DNA of 64,000 nucleotides from Collybiopsis luxurians FD-317 M1. Its lineage: Eukaryota; Basidiomycota; Agaricomycetes; Agaricales; Omphalotaceae. The stretch covers positions 356,765 through 420,764 of the forward strand of contig KN834768.1 of the NCBI GenBank assembly GCA_000827265.1. The letters run 5' to 3'. Position numbers and translations under genes: made by a program. Below are positions 46,331 to 58,487 of this stretch, in pieces; the stretch's first letter is position 1; every line of letters starts with the position of its first letter. The notes under the pieces are model-generated. The model was given only the letters and a program-made list of their open reading frames with translations. It did no database searches and was not told where the DNA came from.

Positions 46331-47459
46331 TCTAACAGGTCGGTGATGATGATTTTACGGTGTGAACATTGTCCTTCAATGGGCCAACCTGCATGCCTAT
46401 TAGCCAGCGTTACCTCCGCTGTTATAATCTTGTTACCTTGATCTTTCTCACTTGTATATGATTCCCGCGCGTGGTTTCTCAGTTCTGCCTAATCTGGTCA
46501 AGCGACTGCCCTAATCTTCGAGTAAGTTCGTCGTCTATTAGTGAGTTCGTATTCACTTACTGGCTGCCTCTAGATCGTAACGTTCATCCATGGTGTCTGT
46601 AGGCTTCCAGTTGCCAGCTCGAAGTGCTGCCGTTTCCCATCTATTTTATATTTGAACACTCTTGGTATTGTTTTATCGCCCATGTCCACGCATTTTTTGT
46701 AACTAGGTTTCCCATTTCGGAGTTGATATTCTTTCTTTTTTTTTCATCCGCTTTTGAATTCCATTATCCGTACTGCAGTGTGCATATGCGAACTTCAGCT
46801 AATCAGTAGCTTTGCACTCTTTCACTTCGATTTGCAGATAGCATCGATGCCGTCGGATTTACTTCTTTTTGTCGCAGCTTTTTCCTTTCTGTCTGTGCTT
46901 ACTTTCTTACAGCCCCAGTCCCTTCCTTTTTTTTCTCAATCATTCCTTCCTTTGGAGCTTCCGGGACTTCATATCTCATTCTTGGTTACCACCTGTCTGT
47001 ACATATTGTGAAGCTGTCAAATTTACCTTTTTTTCACCCTTTACTGTGGGCTGTCACCAACATGCGCGGGTCGCCGTAGCTGAAAGTTTCTTTTTTTTTT
47101 TTTTCTTTTTTTGTACTTCGCATTCCCTAAAAATTCTTGATTCATAATGACTCAGTTTTGAGTTAGCTCTTCCTTGTTGCTCGTACAGTACCCGGTTCCT
47201 CCCAATCTAGCCTTTCACTTGCTGGGTTTTTCTTCATTTGTCATTGTGCTGCTCTCGTGTCTGTGCACACACACATATATATCTTTTTTTTTTACTTCAA
47301 ATCCTCCGAAGTGACCTGCCTCTTTGTTATTTTCTTTGCTCCCATCTCCCTCGCGCCTCAGCTTTATCAATAGCGATCCAAAATAAAAACAAAAAGAACA
47401 GACAACTGTCTTATTCGTATTCATGGCAAGGTTAGTTTCTCTGCTGCATCCTTACAGTT
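46331..47459. other. Probable 5' exons of the minus-strand gene, then intergenic repeat
   Basis: 46340-46600 contains minus-strand stretches open with possible splice sites (for example NWKPTDTMDERYDLEAA ending at a GTAAGT near 46558). These could be further exons of the gene at 45486. Bases 47060-47270 are the direct repeat of 43480-43690. No other gene seen. Confidence 0.4.
47060..47270. repeat. Direct repeat, shared upstream region, copy 2
   Basis: Partner of 43480-43690; see there. Poly-T rich, followed by an ACACACACATATATAT microsatellite at about 47263-47280. Confidence 0.75.
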
Positions 47460-47463
47460 TTTC

Positions 47464-50400
47464 TTGCTTGCTGAACTTCTCACTGTAGAGGAACTAATCA
47501 TCGAGGGTCTGGAGGAAAGCGTGGCTGATCTGCTCGAACGTATGTTCATCGAAAAGATTTACAGTGCTTATATCTTTGACAACTTGGACAGTGCTACTGC
47601 TTCAAATACTGGCATTCCGCTTCCCGAGAATCCTGCAATCATAGACCCTCTTTCTCCTCTTTCATCTGCGGACAAAGAAAGTTATCCCACCTCAGCTCCT
47701 GTGTTCCCAGCTTCCAGCGTCGGCGATCTGTCAGCCCCTGTGTTCCCAGCTTCCAGTGTCAACGATCCGTCATCCTCTGTGTTCCCAGCTTCCGGCGTCA
47801 ATGATCCCTCGGCCCCTGTGTTCCTAGCTTCCGGCGTCAACGATCCGCCGTCCCCAAGCCTCTCCTCAACTGTTGATAAACTTCTTGCAGTACTCGATTC
47901 GAATGATATTGAGTTCGCCGCTGGTAAACTTGATGTTATGCCATCTATTGGAGATGCTGGTGTGGTCCCTGTGGTCAATGATCATGATGGATCCAGCGCA
48001 TCTGTCATCTCTGCATTGTCTGTATTTTGTTTCCTTTTTTTGAAGCTTTTCTCCTTTTTTTAATGATCATATTCCTCCTAGTTTTCCTTCTGCTCCAGGT
48101 CTTAGTTCTTATGACTTCGAGATTCCTGATCGTGCGCCGGGTACATTCTTGCAATCTTTCTATGCTCGTTCCTAATGCCATGAATGCTTTCTTGTTAGGC
48201 AACGAGACTTTGTCTTCCAAACTGTGAGCTTATATGCAGTCGTAGTCGTTATCAGTAGTAACCATCTCTTTGTTATAGGTCTTCCTATGTTAATATTGGT
48301 ACTCCTCCCAATGGCCCTTTCTCGCCTGCTATTGCTCCCCCTGCGTCTGTCTTGTCGTCTCCTGCAGACAATGTCCCTCGCACACCTGCTCAACATTTGC
48401 CTGTAGGCGATAAGCGTCGTCTGTAAGTTTTGACTGTTCTTTGATGTTCGTCTCATTCAATTTTCTCGTTAGGTCTTCATCTCCAAATGGGTCTATGCGG
48501 GAACCTGTTTCTCCCTCCAAAAAATCTCGAACCGTCAGTCCTTCTATTGCTATGGCTCGTGCTCCGAAGGCTATCAAGTTTAGAGGAGTAACATATTATC
48601 TTCCGTCATCCTTGCCTGGTCCCGACATGCGTGAATTCAATACCCCGTCGTCTCATTTGGGTGGTGGAGATTCTGGAGCTGCATCTGCAGTCTCTTTGTT
48701 TTCCAGCATTAATGTGTCTGCCGCCGGTAACGACAACTCGTTTTTTGACAATCTCGATATGGATTTGCTGGATAATTTGGATGTGATCCCTGCCCTGCGT
48801 CCCGTTTCTCCTGTTCAAAATGATAGGGGCACCTTGAAGAGTACCACCCACCATTCCTCCTCTCCTATTCGGCCCCCTGGTGTTCCGTCTCAATGCATGG
48901 CCACTTCGCATCCCATTTCTCCTGTTCAAAATGATAGCGGCACCTTGAAGAGTACCACCCACCATTCCTCCTCTCCTATTTGGCCCCCTGGTGTTCCATC
49001 TCAACGCATGGCCACTTTGCATCCCTTTTCTCCTGTTCAAAAGGATCGCGGCACCTTGAAGAGTACCGCTCACTATTCCTCTTCTCCTATTCGGCCTCCT
49101 GGTGTTCCGTCTCAACGCATGGCCAAAATTGAAGCCGCTTTGCACAGTAGTCCGTCGGACCTGGGTGATACTCCCTCTTTGACCTCGCCTGCCAGACCAA
49201 CTCCTGCACGCCTTGCCAACATTTCTCGAGCTTTGCGGGGATCAATGAGTGCTTGTGCCGTTTCCTCTAATGTGGACTCTCTGCCCCATTTCTCTTGCCC
49301 AGATGCTCCTAATTTGGTCGGCGATCCCCCTTTCAGCACTCGCAAAAGCCCTGCATTGGCATCTTCTCCCATTGTGTCCGTTGCTGAGGATGGTGCTCCT
49401 CTCTTTGACGACGCGCAACTTGGGGACACTGGTTGTTTACAGGCTCATTTATTTGATCCTGTGCTGCGGGGGTCATATCGGTTTGTCAAGAATCTGATGT
49501 GAGTTGTCAATTTTGAGTACTTCTGTTTGTTAAGTTACTAACTTATGTTTGTTCAGAATGCCTGTTATTTTTCCCCAAATGTCTTCTGCTGTACCTTGTG
49601 ATGACCAACACTGGCGTTCTCTGAGCGAAGTATACCACACTTTGTCTCGCGCCAAAAAGAGGTATTCTTTGTGTCATAGATTCCATTGTCATTGCCTTTC
49701 TCATTTCACGTCTAGGAGCATTCTCACTACTTTGCTTTTCACAAATCATGGCGTTTTTATCAACCCTTCCCGAGCTGACCCGTCTACTGTTGTCCATGTT
49801 TCCACTGGGAAGAACAGTATTCGTATGTCCCCCTCCGGTCCGTGGTCTGCTCAACGGTATCCCGCTATTTATCTTACCACTGGTGTTGTGGATTTCTGCC
49901 ATCTCTACAATGTAGAGCCCGCCATTTTCTCTACTGGTCAGCGTCGCATCACGCGTGAGATTGGTCTTCGCGGTTTTCAACAAGAGGCGCAGCGTCAGCT
50001 TGCGTTTCATGCTATCTCTCTTGGTTTTTCCACTGCTGCATTGTCCGCTTCTGAGGGTGTCATTACATATTCCTCCATGGTTCAATTTGAAAATCAGGTA
50101 AAGGATAACCCAAATGACTTTGCTCCTACTGACAAGCGTATGTTCTCATCCGTTCCTCAAATGAATTTACTGACTCGTTCCTTCTTCAGTCAAACGCAAT
50201 CCACCTCCTCCTTCTTATTGTGAAGATAGCAAGCAGTTGGATTCATTCACATTTGTTCGCGTACCCCTCCCATTCACGTCTCCAGGTTTGTCGACTAGAC
50301 TAGTGATCTTCCTCATATTGATTCTTTCTTTTTCCACACTGTAGTTCCTATTTACGATGGCAGATCAATGACTGGTACAACTGCATTCGAATGCACCAAG

Positions 50401-50680
50401 AACCAGCTCCTGAAGCTTGGTTCTTACAGCTATCCTCTTTACATGAATGGCCAGGTAGACCTTCCAGCTGATTCGATCATTACTGTGGGTTATTCGGCTC
50501 AAACATATAACACCAAACATCATTACAGTGATGTCTCTCTTGGTGTCTCCTTCGACGTAGCATTTGTTATTTTACTGGCTTTGCCTCGCTCGGGTCAAAG
50601 TGGATTGGGTTCCACATTCACTACTGTGCCGTCGACGGCGGGCCGCTCCTCGCAGGTTCCTGAATCACCAGCTCGTTGAT
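47464..50680 (+). CDS. Ser/Pro-rich multi-exon protein with internal repeats, unknown function
   Basis: Exons recognised include 47464 to about 48010 (acidic start EELIIEGLEESVADLLERMF, then 13-residue repeats), about 48280-48422 (PPNGPFSPAIAPPASVLSSP), and 48473-49500 after an acceptor CGTTAG (KFRGVTYYLPSSLPGP, three 37-residue repeats). Further exons follow: about 49557-49660, about 49720-50095 (YPAIYLTTGVVDFCHLYNVE, FQQEAQRQLAFHAISLGFST), about 50190-50285 and about 50343-50680 (VPIYDGRS, GQVDLPADSIITVGYSAQTY, VSFDVAFVILLALPRSG). Most introns are 50-60 bp. Low-complexity N-half, folded-looking C-half. The C-terminal part resembles multi-copy mushroom proteins of unknown role. Lying just upstream of the Helitron gene, it could be element cargo; that is speculation. 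Exon edges in the first 900 bases are not certain. Confidence 0.55.
47693..47848 (+). repeat. Four tandem 39-bp coding repeats
   Basis: The 13-residue unit SAPVFPASSVNDP is repeated four times with small changes (SSVGDL, SSVNDP, SGVNDP, SGVNDP). Confidence 0.85.
48799..49131 (+). repeat. Three tandem 111-bp coding repeats
   Basis: The 37-residue unit begins P-x-SPVQNDRGTLKST and contains SSSPIRPPGVPSQRMA. It occurs three times with few differences, mostly at synonymous or Ser/Arg positions. Confidence 0.9.
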
Positions 50681-52284
50681 CTACTCCTGTCGTCTCTTTC
50701 TCTTCAAGTTCGCCGCAGAAACAGTCTGCCCGTAATGCTTCATCTTCCTCAGATTCTTCCGGCTCTCTTCCTCCTTGGTATGCTGTGTCCTCATGTGCAT
50801 TCGAAAAGTCCCGTCAAGGGAGTGTTTCTCCTGTGTTTAATTTCACTGGTGGCTCTGTGGGACGTGCCTCCTGCGGTGGCGGTGAGGTTACTGTCGAAGT
50901 TTCAGATGATGACATTGAATTTCTGGCATAGATGTGCTCTTTTTGGTATTTTTTGGTTGGTAGGTTCGTTGTGCTGTTACTTGTCGGACCCGCTCCTGTG
51001 CCTTCTTTTTTAACTTTTGTATCGCTTCTTCGCATTGTTATGCTCTCTCCCTTCTTACCGTTCTTTTCAAATACCATTTGAATTCGCTATGTGTCGTGCT
51101 TTCCTTTTATTGTACTATTGACTTGATAATCCTTTGCGAAGTTTTCTTGTATTCTCGGCCCAGTGTTAGTCAATTTTTGTAATGAGTTCTTCTTGAGAAA
51201 TAATTGAACCGTAGTGTTTCTAGTTGTCGATTTACTGAGAATTTGTATACTGACTTCACTGTGTTTCTGAATGTGATTAATGTTTGCCGGCCGTGTAGTG
51301 ATCATGTGTTTTCGTGTTGTCTTTTCCTTTTCCTCGACGAGCCTACCTTCGATACCCTTGCCGGAAGTAGTCCACGATGGTCTTTGTAAACACCGGGGAT
51401 CTCCTGCTTCAGATGGATGAAACAGCCTTAAGCTTTTTACTCGCTTCCTGCGCATTTTGGTAAGCTCCTTTTTTTCAGAGGGTAATGGCTTAGATATATT
51501 CTGTTCCTTCTAGCTCTAGCTTTTTTACGATAGGGCCTTCCTCGCCTTTGCTGACTCTCCATCGCTCTTCTCGCCCGAATCTCATCTCGACATCGCTTGC
51601 ATCCCTTCCCTCAACTGTTTGTTCTCTGATTTTTCTGCAAACTGTGAACAAATAACTCTTCATTCTACGAAGACCCATCATATCGCGACTGGCTGTTCCA
51701 AATACTTCTGTCTCTCAAGTGGCTCCTTTGTACGTATTCTGAAACTAGCACTGTTTCTAGAGACTGAATGGCTCCGTCCTCGCATCCTGTCATAATTCTC
51801 GCTATTATCTGGGTCACACTGTGCTGCTCTTTGTATTTCGGGATGAATCAAATTGATTTTCGAGCTGCTGCTCATATTCCCTGTTGCATTCAGTGTGTTT
51901 GCGCAATCGACTTTCCCTGCTGCAGTCGGTGTGTCTGCGCAACCTGCATATCTACATACATCTCTGCCTCTCACATTGGGTTGTATAATGTTGCAATCCA
52001 TTATATTCTGCATATAGGACAACTTATGCTTATTTGGTTTTCTGCTTTCCTGTCATCTGACATGTCTTCAAATCCAATGTCAGTCTCACTCCTCTCCTTT
52101 ATGGTTGTTTGCTTCGCAAGGCATTTGCCTGTCTTCCGATTGTGTTCTTGCCTTTCTTTGTTTAGAACTACATATCCATTACGACTTGTACCAAAATTGA
52201 TCTTTTTTATCTTGCGCACCCTGGCCACGTACGTTTCTGCCTGGTCTGTAACTCTCGGGCTCATCGACGACAGTTTTATTTCAG
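50681..52284. other. Region without a supported gene
   Basis: Short open frames only. The plus-strand frame from 51768 to 52284 is continuous with the Rep frame but is hydrophobic and low in coding character (Cys-rich, CCIQCVCAIDFPCCSRCVCA). A good 3' splice site (TTTTATTTCAG ending 52284) lies at its end, so I take it as intronic or upstream sequence. Confidence 0.5.
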
Positions 52285-55200
52285 GTACGCATAGCGTTAT
52301 CTCCGAGCGTGATGTTTTTGTAGAATGTGCTCCTTACAAGGGTGGCAGTCAAGCCGGAAGGCCCAAAAAACCTGTAGAATTCCAGGAAATGATTTCTGAG
52401 CTACCGTTTGCTGTTGAAGCCATTGAACAGAGTGTTCCGGTTGCCAAGGAACTCCCCGATAAAGTCGATTTTCCTCCTCCTCCCATCACACAAGAGCACA
52501 TTAATAAGATCATTCATAGATGGTGTTCCGATAGTGAACCTTCTGAGTTCGAGGAAGCTGGCTGTACCGTTTGCAGTCAACTGACCCTCAAAACCAAACT
52601 TTCGCCAATAAAACATATATCCGCAATGCTTCACATACTGGAGGCAGATGGAGTTACTCGCTTACCTTGCTTGACCCCGGACGACCCAATACTTGAAGTA
52701 GATGGTCCAGTATTGGATAATACATGCAACGGTATGGTTTGTGATCCGTGCCGTTCAAGTATCCGCTCAGGCAAGGTTCCAAAACTTGGTCTGTGTAATG
52801 GCCTTTGGCTAGGTGAAGTGCCTCCCGAATTGAAGAAACTGACTTATTACGAGGGTCTGCTTGTTGCCCGCATTAGACCATCTAGATGCTTTGTCTGAGT
52901 CAGGCGTGGTGCTGGTCGTGTCAATGGTCATTACAAGCTAGTCTCCAATGTTGTTGCATTTGAAAATCCTACTGCTAAGATTTACAGTACTTTGCCTCCC
53001 CCCCGGTCTGATATTGATGAAGTCCTTGCTATCATGTTCTCCGGTAGTAGTGCCCCCACAGATGAAGACTATCAACACTCATTATTGTTTATTCATAGGA
53101 ACATTGTGGCTGAGGCACTGCGGTGGTTAATTCTCAATCATCCTGATTACAGTGATGTGACATTCTCTTCAGAACATCTGGACCAGTATTCCGAGCACCA
53201 ACCTATTGTTGCAGTTGAATTCTTCAAGTCCCGAACTAACCGTACTGCAGAAGGTATTAGTGTTCATGATGACTTAGAAGATGATGGAATCGAAGACGGT
53301 GAGTGTGTCTTTATAGTTCATGGAATAGTCAGTGAAGACATCGAGCATTTGTCTTCTGCTCGACTAAAGGCTAAAGCCATTGAACACCTTGACAACAGTG
53401 GTAAATTTATGCATACGTCCCACGGTGCAAAGCCAGAAAGTATCTGGAATAATGCACATCTCTATCCTAAGATGTTTCCGTGGCTATTTCCATATGGCCT
53501 TGGAGGAATTGGCTCAACTAGGTTGTCGATATCCAGATTTTCTGAGGATGCGCATAGAAAGTTTCTTCTTTTGTACCACGATAAGCGATTCCAAAGGGAC
53601 CTATCCTTTCCATTTGTTGCCTTTAGTCATGCCCAGATCAAGGCAGGTACTACACGATCGTTTCTCCTTTCTAACACTAAAAACTTTAGCAATATTTCTT
53701 CCCGTCTTCTTTCTGTTAACAAAGATACGCTACAGACTCTGGCTACCTGTATGGCTTCCGGTGAATATGTTAAGCCATCCAATGACTCTGAGAAACTGTG
53801 CTTCGACCTCTTGTGTGACTTGGATCAGGCCTCTACTCAAACCAAAGGCTCTGTCTACAGTAAGAAAGTCATGCAACATGAGATATGGTCGCTTATCACT
53901 CATGTTGGTGGACCTACATGGTACTTTACCTTAACACCGTGCAATTTTAAGCATCCCATTTGCATTTACTATGCCGATACTAATGAAAACTTTGATGTTC
54001 CCCTCAGAACTAAGGATCAGAGACACAAGCTGTTAAGTCAAAATCCAGTAGTGGGTGCTAGATTCTTTGACATGATGGTACGACTCTTTCTAAAGCATGT
54101 TGTTGGTGAGTCACCCTCTGAACCTGGACTCTTTGGTCCAGCATCGGCTTACTATTGTACTGTGGAGCAACAAGGTCGGTTAACATTGCACTTACATGGT
54201 TTGGTTTTCACTTCAAAAAAAATGTCGCCCCTTGAAATAAAGCAATGGCTTCTTGATCCCGAATCTGACTTTCAAAAAAAATTAATTGCATATGTCGAAA
54301 GTATTCAAGTTGGTGAGTTTTTGACTGGTACCAAGGCTGACGTCCAGAGAGCAGTAGAGACCGCCGAAGAATCTGATTCCTACCTGAGTCCTGAGTTGAC
54401 ACTTCCTGTGCCTCCTCCTATTGAATGTTACTGCTCTCAAGAAGAGTGCTCTGATTGTTCTGATTACCTTGCCTGGTTATCTGACTTTTGCAATACCATA
54501 GATGATCTCTTATTCAAATCCAATCTTCATAATTGTTATCGTGGCTTAAACCCGGACAGTACTGTTTGCAATCAAGATAAATGGGAAGTCTCTTGTCTAA
54601 ATAATAAGTATGGTAAGTGTAAAGCACACTTCCCGCGCAATATAATTCTTGAATCAATGGTTGATCCTGAATCGGGACACGTTTTCCTGAAGAAACTCGA
54701 GCCCTGGCTGAATGACATATGCCCAGCTTTAACATACCTCGTACGATCCAACACTGATGTAATGTGCCTTCTATCGGGCACTGCAATCAAAGCTGCGGTT
54801 TGCTATGTGACTGATTATATGACAAAAACCTCGCTAAAAACACACATGGTTTTTGATTCAATTCGTACTATTTTTGACAAAAATACTGAGATCGTCAATG
54901 GGTCAAAGTCTGACAAAGAAAAGACTCGCAGTCTTCTTACAAAAATGGTTAACTTACTGTCAACAAAATTGGAGCTGGGAAGTCCAATGATTAGTTTATA
55001 TCTGCTACAAAATCCTGACCATTACACTAGCCATACCTTTGTGCGCTTCTATTGGAAATCCTTTGTGGCTGAAGCTCGAAGATTCTGGCATCCCGATGAT
55101 GCTCGAGGAGATACAAGTGTTGTAATCATTAAAAAGGAAAATTGCTTTGTCGGTATAGCTTCAGTACATGACTATATCTACCATCCTCGACAGCATGATT

Positions 55201-55856
55201 CCTTCAACCTGTATGATTGGATTCGCCGGTTCAGACGCGAGCACATGAGAAAACGAAAATTGCAAAAGCAAGTGAGCGAACCTATTAATGTGGATCCTGC
55301 TGTTCAATCTGACTCTGACGGTGAAGATACTGACTCAGTTCCAATTGATTCTTCAGCCGGTTTGACCTTTCTTAAGGACCATCCCTTGGCATTGACCCAC
55401 CACCTGGTTGCTACCAGAGACTGGAAGCAAAATGTTCCGAATTTTATTGGAGGCCCGCTTCCGCGACCAGACAAGGATGATCGCGAGTATTACTGCTCCA
55501 CCATGCTAACTTTCTTCAAACTGTGGAGGTCTGGTGCGGATTTGAAACAAGAAGATGAGTCGTGGCATGAAGCTTTTGATTCCTATAAATTTGATGAGTC
55601 GGCATTACAATATATCAAGAACATCAATCTGAGGTATGAATGCCTCGATGCTCGAGACGACTATAGAGCTCAGCTACTTAAAAAAGCCACTTCTGCAAAG
55701 CCCAGCTTACACTTGCCCTTCTCAGATGAAGGAATGATGGATGCCGCTTTTGAAAATGATCTTGCTTGCTTTGATAACCCAGTAGATGAGGTCGACGATA
55801 GGATCATCCTATATGATCCTGACACCGCCATGACACAGGGGAAGTCTTTTCTTTGA
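52285..55856 (+). pseudogene. Helitron Rep (HUH/Y2) region with N-terminal Cys-rich domain
   Basis: One continuous frame starts after the acceptor at 52284. A conserved N-terminal segment of fungal Helitron proteins comes first (GLCNGLWLGEVPPELKKLTY, EGLLVARIRPSRC). An in-frame TGA at 52896-52898 follows, then the pre-Rep region (LPPPRSDIDEVLAIMFSG, LILNHPDYSDV). The Rep domain has TPCNFKHPICIYYAD, the HUH-type HLHGLVF near 54190-54210 and a tyrosine motif CYVTDYMTK near 54800-54827. A second TGA ends the segment at 55854-55856. Rep domains of this type nick and rejoin DNA in rolling-circle transposition. Both stops are single-codon events without frameshift and are explicable as CGA to TGA, so inactivation looks recent. 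Confidence 0.88.
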
Positions 55857-58487
55857 AGTCAAAAGGTTATGATGTCCATGCGTGATATTTTAGTCTCCAG
55901 CAGCTGGGCATCTCCCTTGGTCAATTGTGATGCGCCGCAAGCCAAACCAAATGTCTCAGTACCTACTCCTATCCTCCGTATGCCTCCTGCTCATTGGACA
56001 ACATTATTGAGAAACCAGAGGCAAGATATATTAATGCAGCGTCATCAACAAAAACCTAATGACACAGATAAGCCGAAAAGGAATCCAAATGCAAAGTACG
56101 TACCAGACGTCGTTGAAATTTGTGACAAATCCTTTTTTGAAAGATGCGGAATTTCCTATGGCAGTCTGAAAACCCTGTGCGAAGATGTCATTAGTAAGTT
56201 CTCGTTGAACGAGGAGCAAGAAAGAGCATTCTGTCTTGTTGCTCATCATGTATCCAGCGCCTGTGATGAACCACTGTCGATGTACATTGCAGGTATGGGT
56301 GGAACAGGGAAATCTCAGGTAATAAAGGCTTTACAGTACTTTTTTGCCGAGCAGGATAAGTCTTATCTTTTACTTACCTCGGCCCCGACAGGCAACGCTG
56401 CTGCACTCCTTGAAGGTTCAATGTATCACTATCTTCTAGGTATCAATTCCAGACAGGAAGAGGTCACGAAGGCAACAATTACCGAGGTTTGTTCCCGACT
56501 GGATGGTGTGGAGTATCTTGTTGTCGATGAAGTCTCTATGCTGACTTGCACTGACATGTACAAAATATCTGAGACTCTGGCTCGAATAAGAAGTAAACAT
56601 GAAGATCCATTTGGTGGCATGAACATGATCTTCTCTGGAGATTTTGCTCAGCTTCCGCCGGCTATTGGAGGTGAGTCGGTATCTCTTTATTCCCACCGGA
56701 TTGGAAAGCACGGTAAAACTATCGCAGAGCAGTCCGCAGCCATCGGTAAGGCGCTATGGCACCAAGTGAAATACGTCGTCATTTTAAGGAAGAATATGAG
56801 AAACTCAGGCTTGTCAGCAGACGACTTGAAGTTTAGAACTGCGCTTGAGAATATGCACTACAAAGCCTGTACGAAGGATGATATTGCCTTCCTCAACACT
56901 CTGGTTTCATCAAAGAAGCCTGGGAGACATTATGTTGGTGCTGCTCCCTGGCGCAATGCTCCCATTATAGTGGGTGAGAACCGTCAGAAAGATGAAATAA
57001 ACCATTTAGGTTGCATCCGTTTTGCGGCTGATACGAACCAAGCTTTGCTCAATTTCTACAGTGACGACACAATCTCTACGCCATCACAGTCCTCCAAGTT
57101 GAGAACCTCAAAAAGAAACACTCACAAGTCTCCCATCAATAGTATCGATAAATCCTTCCAAGAGTTGCTTTGGCAATTACCCCCCAGTTCGCATGAGTAT
57201 CATGCTCCGCCTGTTTTATCTCTTTGTATAGGCCTCCCTGTCATCATTCGGCATAATGTTGCAACTGAGCTGAGCATCACTAAAGGTCAACGTGGTACCG
57301 TACATTCTTGGCATGCAACTAAGGGCAATTTTGATCAACTTGTCTTAGATGTCCTTTTTGTGCAACTTACGGACCCTCCAAAACCTGTTCATATCGACGG
57401 TCTTCCACCAAATGTTGTTCCATTGGTAAGACGTGAAGTCAAAGGCCATCTTTATCTACCTGACAACACTAGAGTTGTTGTATCTCGACTTCAGATTGAT
57501 ATATTACCAGGCTTCGCAATGACCACATTTGCTTCACAAGGTCAAAGTTTGGAAGTGAACAACACTGATCCAAATACTTACGATAACCATCACGCTTTTT
57601 ATACAGCACTTTCCCGAAGTAAGTCTGCAGAAAAAACAGTAATGCTTCAAGGTTTCGAGCCTAGACATATCACTGGCAGTGCTTCGGGTGCACTCCGCAA
57701 AGAATTTAGGGAACTTGAGCTTCTCGATGAAATAACAATGTTGCGTTACGAGGGTAAGCTTGACGCTTCTGTCAATGGCTCTACTCGCAGATTACTCATT
57801 CAGTCTTTCTTGTCATGGAAAGGATTGTCGCATGTACCTGCCACAGTACACAGTTCTATTAGTTGGTCCAAGCGTGATCCATTCGTTCTCGACAACGAAG
57901 AAGATATTCCCTGGACCTACCTGAAAAAATCGCAGTCAAAAAAAGAACCTAAGTCAGGAAATACAGGCGTCGTTGTGCCTCCAACCTCTGATCTGGCTAC
58001 AGCACCATCTATCACTTTGCACAAGCGCCCTCGCTCTTCTTCAAATACAAAGCAGATTCCTCAAAAGAAAACCAAGCATGACACAGAAGCCGTTGGTTCT
58101 CATTCACCAACTGCACCTCCCTGCTCAAATTCAGCTCCAACACCTGCACAACCAAAAAGTGTACGGAGTTTTTGTTTGCCAACGCCTCCTGCAACACAAC
58201 CCAGAGCTCTCCCATTGAAATTACCAGTCTCTGCAAAATTTCCTCCTGTTGCAACAACGAATGATATTACTCAGAGTAGTTACCTGTTCCATTTTGTGGT
58301 ACCTTCTTCCATGGTATCGCCATATTCATACAACTTCAACTCCTCTGCGACATCCGCATCTGCAAATCAGAACCAATCTGTATTCTCCCAAAACAAAACT
58401 ATGAACTCTTCTGCAGTACCACCTTCCGCTTTCAGGTTCTTTCTGCCCAAAGTTCATCCAATGCCTCCATCTACACCTCAAAGCTGA
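55857..58487 (+). pseudogene. Helitron PIF1-type helicase region
   Basis: Same frame as the Rep segment, first ATG 55869. Superfamily 1B helicase motifs appear in order: SLNEEQERAF (Q-motif region), Walker A GMGGTGKS near 56292-56316, SAPTGNAA, Walker B LVVDEVSM near 56518, FSGDFAQLPP near 56632-56661, LRKNMRN, and the C-terminal TFASQGQSLE near 57527 and FYTALSRSKS near 57599. A Pro/Ser-rich linker follows from about 57940 (KRPRSSSN, PQKKTKHD basic patches) to the TGA at 58485-58487. The helicase would unwind the donor strand during rolling-circle transposition. All motifs are intact; only the flanking stops separate it from Rep and from the peptidase-like tail. Confidence 0.9.

Noticed and set aside
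51768..52284. Use of the upstream ATG at 51768 as start of the Helitron protein
   Set aside because: The segment is hydrophobic and Cys-rich without family similarity, and it ends at a strong 3' splice site. The conserved sequence begins only after it.
53380..53934. 184-codon open frame inside the Rep region
   Set aside because: It overlaps the Rep frame in another phase and has no family resemblance.
24545..58487. TGA read as a sense codon or by programmed readthrough
   Set aside because: Genes in the same window (F-box gene at 61737, NACHT-WD40 at 32122) lack internal TGA, and NACHT-ankyrin copies A and B use TGA as their stop. CpG decay explains the stops in the element genes.
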